Assembly: GCA_023416895.1 (NCBI GenBank)
Contig: JAEZGQ010000028.1
Coordinates: 1-10,823 of the forward strand
Length of the DNA stretch: 10,823 bases
Reading direction: 5' to 3'
Source: Bacillota bacterium
GTDB taxonomy: Bacteria > Bacillota > Clostridia > Christensenellales > CAG-138
Positions 1-7,567 of the stretch are shown piece after piece. The position numbers were made by a program, and so were the translations under genes. Numbering within the stretch: position 1 is the first letter of the stretch; every line of letters begins with the position of its first letter. Under the pieces are notes generated by a model. That model did no database searches. It worked only from the letters and a program-made list of their open reading frames with translations, and had not been told where the DNA came from.

Positions 1-265
1 CGCCTTGCTTGACGCCGTATTTGTGCCCATGCGTTAAAAAAATCCTCGCGCCACCGAGCGTTATCACGAGTTCCTGTTCGGCTGCCATGTCAAAATCGCA
101 ATTGCCGCGCACGGCATAAATCGGAACCCCCGCCACATTCAGCATGCGGCTGTCGGAGGCGTGGTCGCCGAGGTGAATCCACGCGTCCATGTTTGGAAGC
201 GTGATAAGCGCCCGTCTTAAAGCGCTTTCGTTGCCGTGTGTATCGGAGATGACGCCGATGTTCAT
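1..265 (-). CDS. YfcE/MJ0936-family metallophosphoesterase, 3' end beyond window
   Basis: N-terminal 88 residues of a small calcineurin-like phosphoesterase; the rest lies outside the window. Visible metal-site motifs appear in family order: D8-x-H10 in SDTHGN, GDH with D34, RGNCD with N55, and THGH with H79 and H81. These match the two-metal site of the YfcE/MJ0936 group, which hydrolyses phosphodiesters in vitro and whose physiological substrate is mostly unknown. The protein is expected to be cytosolic; no signal peptide is seen. The start is the ATG at 265-263, which overlaps the rdgB stop codon as ATGA, so translation is probably coupled to rdgB. Gene order rdgB then phosphodiesterase is the same as ysnA-ysnB in B. 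subtilis. Family assignment is secure; substrate is not. Confidence 0.9.
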   Translation of the reverse strand, partial: MNIGVISDTHGNESALRRALITLPNMDAWIHLGDHASDSRMLNVAGVPIYAVRGNCDFDMAAEQELVITLGGARIFLTHGHKYGVKQG

Positions 266-858
266 TTTCTATCGCGCTCCATAGCCTCGCGCAAAGCGGC
301 AAGTGCACGTGCGCGGTGGCTGATTTCGTTTTTTTCCTGCGCGGAAAGTTCCGCAAAGCTTTTGCCCGAAGGCTCGTAGAAAAACAGCGGATCATAACCG
401 AAGCCGCCAGTGCCGCGCGGCGAAAACAAAAGCTTCCCCTCTACCGTGCCGATTACCGTAATCGGTTCTTGATTTCGCCGCACAAGCGAAACTGCGCTTA
501 CAAAGCGGCAGGTACGCTTGTCCATAGGCACATCCTTCATTTCCGCCAAAAGCTTTTCGTTGTTTGCGGCGTCGTCATGCCCTTCGCCGGCGTAGCGGGC
601 GCTGTATACCCCCGGTGCGCCGCAAAGCGCATCCACCTCAAGGCCGCTGTCATCTGAAAGCGCTGCATCCGCATCGGAAACGGCAAGTACCTCGCGTGCC
701 TTTTTGAGGGCGTTTTCCGCGAAGGTCTTGCCGTCTTCCACCACGTCGATGTCGATGCCCGCATCCTTAAGCGATTGGATGCTGTTGAAGTATGGAGCGA
801 GAATGGCTTTGATTTCCGTTACCTTGTGCGCGTTGTTTGAAGCGATGATGAGCCTCAT
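262..858 (-). CDS. rdgB: RdgB/HAM1 family non-canonical purine NTP pyrophosphatase (XTP/dITP diphosphatase)
   Basis: Hydrolyses dITP, ITP and XTP to the monophosphate plus pyrophosphate, keeping deaminated purines out of DNA and RNA. The 198 residues are the normal family length. Motifs present: SNNAHKVTE at 7-15 (phosphate/nucleotide binding), DDSGLEVDAL at 69-78 with catalytic D69, PGVYSARYAG at 82-91, GFGYDPLF at 152-159 (base-binding loop), and the K176 plus SHR 180-182 signature near the end. The start ATG at 858-856 has AAAGGAG 7 nt upstream; another ATG 4 nt earlier is out of frame. It lies 29 nt after gerM and overlaps the following phosphodiesterase by 4 nt (ATGA). In B. subtilis the homologue ysnA follows gerM and rph; here rph is absent between them. 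Nothing looks damaged. Confidence 0.97.
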   Translation of the reverse strand: MRLIIASNNAHKVTEIKAILAPYFNSIQSLKDAGIDIDVVEDGKTFAENALKKAREVLAVSDADAALSDDSGLEVDALCGAPGVYSARYAGEGHDDAANNEKLLAEMKDVPMDKRTCRFVSAVSLVRRNQEPITVIGTVEGKLLFSPRGTGGFGYDPLFFYEPSGKSFAELSAQEKNEISHRARALAALREAMERDRK

Positions 859-887
859 TCATGTTCTCCTTTGTAGTAAAAACCATA

Positions 888-1838
888 TTATTTACCGTAC
901 TCGTTGGCGTAAAGCGGCGCAACAGTTTGCGCGGCAAGCGCATCGTAAGGCTGACCGTTCACATACACTTCAAGCATGGATATAGGCGCAACGCCCGCAA
1001 GCGTTAAATAAAGCGAGTCGTACGCTGCCTGCGCAAGCCCATCCACCTGATCCACAGCCTTAAAAGCGCTGTTGAAGTTTACAACAGCCGCACCGTCGGC
1101 ATACGAGAGGCCGAGCATTTCCGTACCCTCCGGGAAAGCGTTCATGAGCCCTGCGAACTTCGGCCCTTTCAAAAGCTCGCGCACGGCGCTTTCAAGCGTC
1201 GGCTCGATGTTGGTAAGCCGCGTGACAGGTACATTGAGGCTTGCCGATTCGTTGGGGTAGTAAAGCGTAAGCCGATAGGCGCTGTCGGTAACGACCTGCT
1301 CTTCGGGTTCTTCCATGTTCAAAGGAAACGCGCTCATGGCACCAGAAATATTCGTGCCGTTGGGAAGCGACTTCAATGCTTTTCCCTCGACGGTGATACG
1401 CACGGTATCGATGGAATCAAATTCCACAAGCGTATTCACGAGGGAAGTCACCATGGCCTGTTCCTCCGCGGCGGATCCAAGGTCTGTAAGGCCGCTAAGA
1501 TCGAGCGTTGCACACTTATCGTCCGCAATGCGGAGCGTGTAGGTGACACCCTCGGGAAGCACGGTGTTCAACCCAAGGGCAGCGGCACTTTCCTGATTGC
1601 CGTTTTGATCCACAAGGTAGCTCAGAGCCGCCTTGCCGATGCCCTCCTCCCACGGAATGAGCTTCATCACCGGCACTACAAAGCCCTCGTCGGAAAGGTA
1701 GTACAACACTGTGCGCCTGTACCCAGCCTCGCTCGAAAGCCCATCCTCATAAACGCCCTGCGCATCCTGCTTGCAGCCGGCAAATAAAGAGCACAGGAGC
1801 AGCATACACACCACCATGCCGATGAACCTGCTCCGCAT
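888..1838 (-). CDS. gerM: GerM-like lipoprotein with two GerM (sporulation/germination) domains
   Basis: Predicted 316-residue lipoprotein. Residues 1-21 form a type II signal peptide: R2 and R4, a hydrophobic run, then lipobox LFAGC with lipidated C22. Two GerM-like repeats follow, roughly 41-175 and 188-300; both open with a hydrophobic Y-Y strand (VLYYL, LTLYY) and carry a central PEGV or PEGT turn. GerM domains occur in proteins needed for sporulation and germination in Bacillus, where GerM sits in the membrane facing the intermembrane space. A longer reading frame begins at 1892, but the ATG at 1838-1836 is preferred because GGAGG lies 8 nt upstream and the signal peptide then starts correctly. 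Gene order with rdgB and a phosphodiesterase supports GerM identity. Function here is inferred from family and synteny. Confidence 0.88.
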   Translation of the reverse strand: MRSRFIGMVVCMLLLCSLFAGCKQDAQGVYEDGLSSEAGYRRTVLYYLSDEGFVVPVMKLIPWEEGIGKAALSYLVDQNGNQESAAALGLNTVLPEGVTYTLRIADDKCATLDLSGLTDLGSAAEEQAMVTSLVNTLVEFDSIDTVRITVEGKALKSLPNGTNISGAMSAFPLNMEEPEEQVVTDSAYRLTLYYPNESASLNVPVTRLTNIEPTLESAVRELLKGPKFAGLMNAFPEGTEMLGLSYADGAAVVNFNSAFKAVDQVDGLAQAAYDSLYLTLAGVAPISMLEVYVNGQPYDALAAQTVAPLYANEYGK

Positions 1839-1863
1839 ACAAAAATCCTCCAATCGGGGTTTT

Positions 1864-1892
1864 TGTATATGGATATTCGGCAAATTGCCCAA
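1864..1892 (-). promoter_or_regulatory. Weak candidate promoter for gerM, overlapping a short palindrome
   Basis: Read on the minus strand, TTGGGC (1892-1887) and TATACA (1869-1864) are separated by 17 nt, in the only sizeable gap (117 nt) of the operon's distal half. The match is 3/6 and 4/6 to sigma-A boxes, so chance is quite possible. An 11-nt palindrome, GGCAATTTGCC (1889-1879), overlaps it. A sporulation sigma factor would be plausible for gerM, but I could not place a convincing sigma-E-type pair. Confidence 0.25.
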
Positions 1893-1955
1893 ACATACCG
1901 TTTACATGCCTACAATCACGGCGATTACGGCACACGCTGGCGGCCTTTTTAAAGG

Positions 1956-3695
1956 TTACCGCTTTTGTGCAATGCGCTTTACGCTCGCCTCATCCGGCGT
2001 AACGTAGGCGGTTTTGTTGGTGGAGTAGATCACCATGCCCGGTTTTGCGCCCGAAGGCTTTTTTACATATTTACGTGGCGTATAGTCTACCGCAACGTTG
2101 CTTCCGCCGCGCGCACGGCTAAAATGGGCCGCGAGAAGCGCAGCTTCGTAAAGCGTTTGTCTGCCGGGCTCCCCGCCGCTTTTTACGATAACGTGCGACC
2201 CCGGTATGCCTTTTACATGCAGCCAATAATCCTCCCCGTCGGCAAAGCGCAGCGTCAACTGGTCGTTCTGTGCGTTGTTGCGGCCTACATAAATTTCCGT
2301 TCCCTCCGAGGAAATATAACACACAGGCTTTGAGGGCGGCAGCTTTTGCGGCTTTTGCTTTGTTTTTTCACGTTTGATGTAGCCAAGCGTTACAAGCTCC
2401 TCGTGAAGCTCCTGTAGCTCCGCATCCGTGCTGCATTTATCGAGGTTGTCGAGCTGCCCCTCTAAGTAGGAAAGCTCTTCAAGCGCCTGTTCGCGCTGCG
2501 CGGCGGCCATTTCCCGCGCCGCTTTTGCTTTTTGATACTTTTTGAAGTAGCGCTGCGCGTTTTCCGAAGGGGAATAACGAGTATCTAACGGCACCAGAAC
2601 CACCTGCGGTGGGTCTTCATAATAATTATAAAGTGCAGCTTCTGCGGTACCTCTTTTGATCGTATGCAGGTTTGCCGTAATCAGCTCGCCAAAAAGCCGC
2701 AAACGTTCAGTTTCCTCCGTGGCTCCCAAAGCGTCGCTGTAAAGCGAAAGCTTTTTTTCCACACGCGCAAGGTTGTTTTGCAGGATACGGCGCACAGAGG
2801 CGCTTCGGCGGGAAATACGCTCCGTGGCATCCAACTGCTCGTAATACGCGTCGAGCGCCGCGCCGAGCTTTGCTTCACGCCGATACGGAACACCCTTTGG
2901 TACAAACGGAAAAACGCCAATGGGTTCACCGTATTCGTTGAGCGCTATGCAAGCTTCAAACTTTCCTGTTGAAAGCTTTTCATAAAACGCCTTGAGTGCC
3001 AAGGAAAGTTCGTGCTTTTTTTCGTCGCTTAAGGCGCTCAAATCGTTTGTATCCACCGTGCAAAACGCGAGGCTTTGCGCCATCGCGGGAGAAAGGCCGA
3101 AAAAGGCATTGGAAAGCGCCTTGTCGAGCCTGCCTTCAACCTGAAGCGTCGAGTAAAAATCGCCTTCCGACGCAAAAAAAGGGTTTTTCTTTTCCTGCGG
3201 AGGTGGCGGTGCGTAAGTTAGCCCGGGCATGATAAAGCGGACATTTGATACACCCGCCCCCACATGGCGGGCCGCATCGAGTATGATATTTGCTCCGTTT
3301 AGCAAAATGATGTTGGAGTGCTTCCCCATGATTTCGCAAATAAGTGCATAGGTCTCCATATCGCCAAGCTCGTTTTGCGCCTCGACACGCAGGATGAGCG
3401 TTCTATCCAAAGACGGCTGCTCAACGGCTATGATGCGGCCGCCTAAGATGCGCCTCCGAAGCAGCATGCAGAACATCGGCGCGTCCTGCGGGTTGACGCG
3501 CTTAAGCTCCGTTAACTGCGCTCGCCCATGCGCGGCGGAGGCAGAAAGCAAAAGCTTATGGTTTTCGCCGCCCGCGCGGACATGCAAAAGAAGCTCGTCC
3601 TTTTCCGGTTGGTAAATTTTATCGATTTTTCCGCCCATGAGCGCCGCGCGGATTTCCGCAGCGGAGGCACACAAGTTTAGTCCGTCCATTGCCAT
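1956..3695 (-). CDS. rqcH: RqcH (NFACT family) ribosome quality control protein
   Basis: Bacterial Rqc2/NEMF homologue (also called FbpA/Fbp54, once annotated as fibronectin-binding). It binds stalled 50S-peptidyl-tRNA complexes and recruits tRNA-Ala to add C-terminal alanine tails that mark the peptide for degradation. The 579 residues are the usual length. The NFACT-N domain (from residue 1) has MDGL near the start, PMFCMLLRR at 73-81, D97-R98 in PSLDRT, and EIMGKHSNI. The D-R pair sits at the same numbers as the residues essential for alanine tailing in B. subtilis RqcH. Helical, coiled-coil regions lie at about 293-348 and 380-441. The C-terminal NFACT-R domain (about 458-579) has WLHVKGIPGSH from 491. 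The ATG at 3695-3693 has GAGG 7 nt upstream; M3 is a less likely start. It begins 9 nt after the FAH gene stop. Confidence 0.95.
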   Translation of the reverse strand: MAMDGLNLCASAAEIRAALMGGKIDKIYQPEKDELLLHVRAGGENHKLLLSASAAHGRAQLTELKRVNPQDAPMFCMLLRRRILGGRIIAVEQPSLDRTLILRVEAQNELGDMETYALICEIMGKHSNIILLNGANIILDAARHVGAGVSNVRFIMPGLTYAPPPPQEKKNPFFASEGDFYSTLQVEGRLDKALSNAFFGLSPAMAQSLAFCTVDTNDLSALSDEKKHELSLALKAFYEKLSTGKFEACIALNEYGEPIGVFPFVPKGVPYRREAKLGAALDAYYEQLDATERISRRSASVRRILQNNLARVEKKLSLYSDALGATEETERLRLFGELITANLHTIKRGTAEAALYNYYEDPPQVVLVPLDTRYSPSENAQRYFKKYQKAKAAREMAAAQREQALEELSYLEGQLDNLDKCSTDAELQELHEELVTLGYIKREKTKQKPQKLPPSKPVCYISSEGTEIYVGRNNAQNDQLTLRFADGEDYWLHVKGIPGSHVIVKSGGEPGRQTLYEAALLAAHFSRARGGSNVAVDYTPRKYVKKPSGAKPGMVIYSTNKTAYVTPDEASVKRIAQKR

Positions 3696-3704
3696 GAAGT
3701 TTCC

Positions 3705-4457
3705 TCAAACAATCCTGTTTCTTAAAATGCCGATCCCTTCGATTTCGACCTCCACCACATCCCCTCTTTGCATGGGGCCAATGCCCGCGGGCGTTCCCGT
3801 AAGCACCACGTCGCCCGGAAGAAGCGTCATACAAGCGCTCATGTAGCAGATGAGCGCATCGATGCTGTGCGTCATCATAGAGGTGTTGGAGCTTTGCTTT
3901 TGCTCGCCGTTGACGCGTGTGGAAATCGCAACGTTCTGCGCGTCGAGCTCCGTTTCGATCCATGGTCCAAACGGGCAGAAAGTATCAAAGCCTTTGCCGC
4001 GCGTCCACTGCGGGTCACCCTTTTGAATGTCGCGCGCGGTAATATCGTTTGCGCAGGTATAGCCGAATATATAATTCTTGGCGTTCCCCGGATCCACTTC
4101 ATGCGCGCGTTTGCCGATCACAACGGCAAGTTCCCCTTCATAGTCGAGCCTTTGACTTAGCTTGGGGTAAACGACATCGTCGCCGTTTCCGACAGCGCAG
4201 GTAGAGGGCTTCAAAAAAAGGAGCGGCTCCGCCGGATGGCCTTCTTTCATTTCCTCCGCGTGTTCCCAGTAATTTTTGCCGACGCAAACGAACTTGGTTG
4301 GCTCACACGGGTGCAGAAGCCGCGCTTCGGAAAGCGGATATTCCCTGCCGTCGTAGGATATTTTTTCAAACGGAGCGCCGCTTAAACGAAGGAGCTTGTC
4401 CTGTTGTAACACGGCATAAAAAACCTCGCCGCCATGTTGCGCGCGAACGAACTTCAT
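3705..4457 (-). CDS. Fumarylacetoacetate hydrolase (FAH) family protein
   Basis: 250-residue member of the FAH superfamily, whose members hydrolyse, decarboxylate, hydrate or isomerise small 2-oxo acids and diketones. The magnesium site is complete: E107 and E109 in DYEGELAVV, and D138 in CANDITARD. Further signatures are VGKNYWEHAEE at 59-69, the KGFD segment around 175 and LTGTPAGIG near the C-terminus. A short N-terminal domain precedes the catalytic fold, as in YisK/YcgM-like members. The start has AGGAGG 8 nt upstream (4471-4466), the best ribosome binding site in the operon. Neighbours give no substrate clue. Related single-domain enzymes have been reported as oxaloacetate tautomerases or decarboxylases, so a role in clearing enol-oxaloacetate is one possibility, but it is only inference. 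Confidence 0.93.
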   Translation of the reverse strand: MKFVRAQHGGEVFYAVLQQDKLLRLSGAPFEKISYDGREYPLSEARLLHPCEPTKFVCVGKNYWEHAEEMKEGHPAEPLLFLKPSTCAVGNGDDVVYPKLSQRLDYEGELAVVIGKRAHEVDPGNAKNYIFGYTCANDITARDIQKGDPQWTRGKGFDTFCPFGPWIETELDAQNVAISTRVNGEQKQSSNTSMMTHSIDALICYMSACMTLLPGDVVLTGTPAGIGPMQRGDVVEVEIEGIGILRNRIV

Positions 4458-4484
4458 AAAGAAAACCTCCTGAGATGGATTGGT

Positions 4485-5093
4485 TTACAGCGTTTCAATG
4501 CACGAGCAGGAAACCTCGTAGGCCGTGCGCTCGGTTATGGCGCCGTCGTCGAGCGCCTTTTGGTAGATGCGGCTTTGAAGCCTGCCCTGCACATGGAGCC
4601 TTGCGCCTACGGGAATATCCTTTGCAAAATGCGCGTTTCTCCCCCAAGCGATGCAGGGGAGATAATCGGACTTGTTATACGAACGGTTCACCGCAAGAAG
4701 AATGTCGCTGATTTCACGCATAAAAGGAGTGGTTCGAAACATCACGGGCTTGCACAAAAAACCCGTAAGATCCACTTCATTTTGGTGGGGCTCCCCGTCT
4801 GCCGCTTCGGCTGCGCGCGCGAACAGGGTAATAACAAGCCTGTTGCCGTTTTCCGAGCGCTTGTTGTACGAGCGAAGTTGCCCGTAAATACGAATTTGCT
4901 CGCCAACCTCCGGCATTCTTGGGCAGACGCGGTTTGGGATGGTCACCGGAAGCACATCCCCAACGCCACTCAACCGGGCAACATACAGCTTTACCGAATA
5001 GAACGCCTCTCCATAGAGCCTGTGGTCAAATTCCGCATCCTCGTGGACGATGCCGCATACGCATACAGAATTGTTTTCATTGGCTTTGATCAT
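4485..5093 (-). CDS. Tandem OB-fold single-stranded DNA-binding-like protein
   Basis: 202-residue protein that appears to hold two OB folds. The first, about 9-97, has GEAFYSVKLYVARLSG and IYGQLRSYN but is diverged. The second, about 108-199, reads as an SSB/PriB-like core: FMREISDILLAVNRSYNKSD, then PCIAWGRNA, VGARLHVQGRLQSR and TAYEVSC. From memory, clostridial genomes carry a conserved SSB-like family with this two-part layout; its role is not established. Unlike canonical Ssb there is no glycine/proline-rich tail and no acidic DDDIPF-type tip, so it should not recruit partners the usual way. CVC at 11-13 and CSC at 196-198 are unusual paired cysteines. It follows the topoisomerase A gene by 53 nt, suggesting work in replication or chromosome handling. 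The ATG at 5093 is chosen over the one at 5111 because only it has a ribosome binding site. Confidence 0.85.
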   Translation of the reverse strand: MIKANENNSVCVCGIVHEDAEFDHRLYGEAFYSVKLYVARLSGVGDVLPVTIPNRVCPRMPEVGEQIRIYGQLRSYNKRSENGNRLVITLFARAAEAADGEPHQNEVDLTGFLCKPVMFRTTPFMREISDILLAVNRSYNKSDYLPCIAWGRNAHFAKDIPVGARLHVQGRLQSRIYQKALDDGAITERTAYEVSCSCIETL

Positions 5094-5103
5094 AGCTTTT
5101 CGG

Positions 5104-5109
5104 CTCCTC
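5104..5109 (-). promoter_or_regulatory. Ribosome binding site that fixes the SSB-like gene start at 5093
   Basis: GAGGAG on the minus strand lies 10 nt before the ATG at 5093-5091. It overlaps the upstream in-frame ATG at 5111-5109, which itself has no purine-rich sequence in front of it. The shorter product (202 residues) is therefore preferred to the 208-residue one. Confidence 0.65.
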
Positions 5110-5146
5110 ATGTTGGATGCTAAAGCGTATGCAAAGCCGGTGTCTG

Positions 5147-7564
5147 TTATGATTGCTTTCTGTATGCACCTGTCACAACGTCGTCGAGTATGGCCATCAC
5201 CAAAAGGTTTCCTTTGCCCGCGCGGTTGTCGATCATCACCTGTTCGGTGTTGAACACGGTTTTTGTGCCGTGCGCCTGCACCACTACGAAATCAAAGGGA
5301 TCTCGCACATAGAATGCTGCCGCAACACGCGTGCCGTTCGAGCCGTTTTTCTTAAAATCGAAGGCCTTCAGACCCTTGCCGTTGCGCCCTTGAAGCTCAT
5401 GATCGAATACGAAGCTGCGTTTTGCATAGCCTCTATCGCTGATGGTCAAAATTTCGCCCTCGTCGCCAAGCTGGGTGAAGAAGGTTACAAAGTCGTGTTC
5501 TTCGAGCTTTACGCATTTTACGCCTGCGCTCACGCGGCCCATCTGCGGCACGGTTTCCGTTTCGAAGCGAATGCTCATGCCCATTGCGGTCAAAAGCAAA
5601 ATACCCGCTTCCGCCTTGGGCTGTACGCCGAGAAGCTCATCGCCCTCTTTAAGAGAAATGGCCGCAATACGCTTTGTTTTGGTTACATATTCCGATGCCT
5701 GCGTGCGTTTCACAAAGCCCTGCTTTGTAAAGAAAAACAGTTCGCCTTCCCCCTGCTCCAGGAAGCAGCTCACGATGTGCTCCCCCTTTTCAAGCGTAAG
5801 AAGCGAGTTGAGGAATACAGGCTTCGCGTTGGGACGCGTTTCGGCAATTTCCTCCACACCGAGTGTGAAGGCATTTCCGAGGTTGCTAAAAAGCTTGAGC
5901 TTCTTGTCGGTATCCGTATCAAGAAGCGCGGTGATGTTTTCACCGTCTAGCTGTTCGGCGCTGAAAAGGCGTTTGGGCATGCGGCGAAGCTTTTCGCCGT
6001 CGAGAAGCGCCACCACAACATCCTCTACGACCTTTAGGTCGCTCTGCTCCACGACGATTTCGGTTTCACCGTCGATAAGCCTTGTACGCCGCGGCACGGC
6101 ATAGCTCTCCTTGATGGCGAGCAGCTCCTTTTTGATGACACTGCGAAGTTTTTTGGGCGAATCGAGAATGGAAAGCAGCTCCTCGATCGTTTTCTTCACT
6201 TCTTTGTATTCTCGTTCGATGCCAAGAAGCTCAAGGTTCGTCAGGCGCTGCAAGCGCAAATCGAGGATGGCTTGCGCCTGCACCTCGGTGAGTGTAAAGC
6301 GTGCCATAAGGCCCTCTTTTGCGATTTTGGGCGTTTTTGAGGCACGGATGAGAGCAATGACCTCGTCGATGTTCAAAACGGCGATCATGAGCCCTTCTAA
6401 AATGTGCTCGCGTCTTTTCGCCGCTTCAAGGTCGAAGCGCGTGCGGCGCGTCACCACATTCTCCTGATGGCGAATGTAATGGTCAAGCACTTCCAAAAGG
6501 CCCATCTGCTGAGGCTTGCCGTTTGCAATGGCCACCATATTGACGCCGAAAGTCAGCTGCAAGTCGGAATACTTGTAAAGGTATTGGAGAATTTTTTCGG
6601 CATCGGCGTCTTTTTTAATTTCGATCACCGCGCGGATGCCCGAGCGGTCGGACTCGTCTCGGATGTCCGAAATGCCGGAAAAAAGAAGCTTTTTTTCCTG
6701 GCTGAGCTTTAAAATATCCTCAAGCGCCTTTGCCTTGTTTACCTGATAAGGAAACTCGGTAATGGCAATGAGTTTTTTTCCGTTTTTGAGCGTTTCGATT
6801 TCAGCGTGCGCGCGCATGGTAATTTTGCCGCGCCCTGTTTCATAAGCCGTGTGAATTTCATCAGAACGGAGCAAGTAAGCGCCCGTCGGAAAATCCGGGC
6901 ATGGCAGCACCTTCATCACCTCATCAAGCGATGATTCCGGCTTGTCCATGCGCAAAACCACCGCGTCGATGGTTTCGCCAAGGTTGTGCGGCGGAATGTT
7001 TGTGGCAAGCCCCACGGCGATGCCCGTTGCGCCGTTTACCAAAAGGTTCGGGAAACGGCCGGGCAAAAGATCGGGCTCCTTGAGCGAGTCGTCGAAGTTT
7101 AAAACGAATTTTACGGTTTCCTTATCAAGATCGCGCAAAAGTTCAAGCGCCAGCGGAGCCATGCGCGCCTCGGTATAACGCATGGCGGCGGCGGAATCGC
7201 CGTCGATGCTGCCGAAGTTGCCATGCCCATCCACAAGCGGCGCCTGCATGTTGAAATCCTGCGCCATGCGTACCATAGCGTCGTAAACGGAGGTATCACC
7301 ATGCGGATGGTATTTGCCCAAGCAGTCGCCCACGATGCGCGCGCTTTTTTTATGCGGCTTATCGGGCGTTAAACCAAGCTCGCTCATTGTGTAAAGGATG
7401 CGGCGCTGTACCGGTTTTAACCCATCCTCCACGCGCGGAAGCGCGCGTTCCAGAATGACATATTCCGCATACGGCAGCATGGACTGGTGCATCACCTCGT
7501 CCATCGTTTTTAAAAGAATGGTTTCTCCCAACGTACCCGCGGGCCTATCCGTTTTTTTCGCCAT
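5147..7564 (-). CDS. parC: Type IIA DNA topoisomerase subunit A (ParC/GyrA family)
   Basis: The 805-residue breakage-reunion subunit cuts and rejoins both DNA strands through a tyrosyl link. N-terminal motifs: RALPRVEDGLKPVQRRIL at 40-57, the winged-helix segment GKYHPHGDTSVYD at 83-95, and AAAMRYTEARM with catalytic Y130 after R129. A long coiled-coil arm region (about 365-500) precedes a C-terminal beta-pinwheel-type domain. The motif at the GyrA-box position reads QGRNGKG (725-731) rather than QRRGGKG, which argues against full gyrase-type DNA wrapping and favours topoisomerase IV. The quinolone-region residue matching E. coli Ser83 is T91, and Asp87 is D95. It starts 3 nt after the B-subunit stop, so the two are co-translated. 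The alternative name is a second gyrase A; no dnaA-recF neighbourhood is present. Confidence 0.92.
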   Translation of the reverse strand: MAKKTDRPAGTLGETILLKTMDEVMHQSMLPYAEYVILERALPRVEDGLKPVQRRILYTMSELGLTPDKPHKKSARIVGDCLGKYHPHGDTSVYDAMVRMAQDFNMQAPLVDGHGNFGSIDGDSAAAMRYTEARMAPLALELLRDLDKETVKFVLNFDDSLKEPDLLPGRFPNLLVNGATGIAVGLATNIPPHNLGETIDAVVLRMDKPESSLDEVMKVLPCPDFPTGAYLLRSDEIHTAYETGRGKITMRAHAEIETLKNGKKLIAITEFPYQVNKAKALEDILKLSQEKKLLFSGISDIRDESDRSGIRAVIEIKKDADAEKILQYLYKYSDLQLTFGVNMVAIANGKPQQMGLLEVLDHYIRHQENVVTRRTRFDLEAAKRREHILEGLMIAVLNIDEVIALIRASKTPKIAKEGLMARFTLTEVQAQAILDLRLQRLTNLELLGIEREYKEVKKTIEELLSILDSPKKLRSVIKKELLAIKESYAVPRRTRLIDGETEIVVEQSDLKVVEDVVVALLDGEKLRRMPKRLFSAEQLDGENITALLDTDTDKKLKLFSNLGNAFTLGVEEIAETRPNAKPVFLNSLLTLEKGEHIVSCFLEQGEGELFFFTKQGFVKRTQASEYVTKTKRIAAISLKEGDELLGVQPKAEAGILLLTAMGMSIRFETETVPQMGRVSAGVKCVKLEEHDFVTFFTQLGDEGEILTISDRGYAKRSFVFDHELQGRNGKGLKAFDFKKNGSNGTRVAAAFYVRDPFDFVVVQAHGTKTVFNTEQVMIDNRAGKGNLLVMAILDDVVTGAYRKQS

Positions 7565-7567
7565 AGT

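Noticed and set aside
1941..1955. Possible terminator after rqcH (CCTTTAAAAAGG)
   Set aside because: The palindrome is short, A/T-rich in its centre, has almost no loop and lacks a following T-tract.
4434..5123. 229-codon plus-strand open frame opposite the SSB-like gene
   Set aside because: It lies entirely antisense to a gene with clear OB-fold motifs and a ribosome binding site; its translation shows no recognisable domain.
5442..6104. 220-codon plus-strand open frame opposite the topoisomerase A C-terminal domain
   Set aside because: Serine- and arginine-rich low-complexity translation typical of an antisense shadow; the minus-strand topoisomerase is unmistakable.
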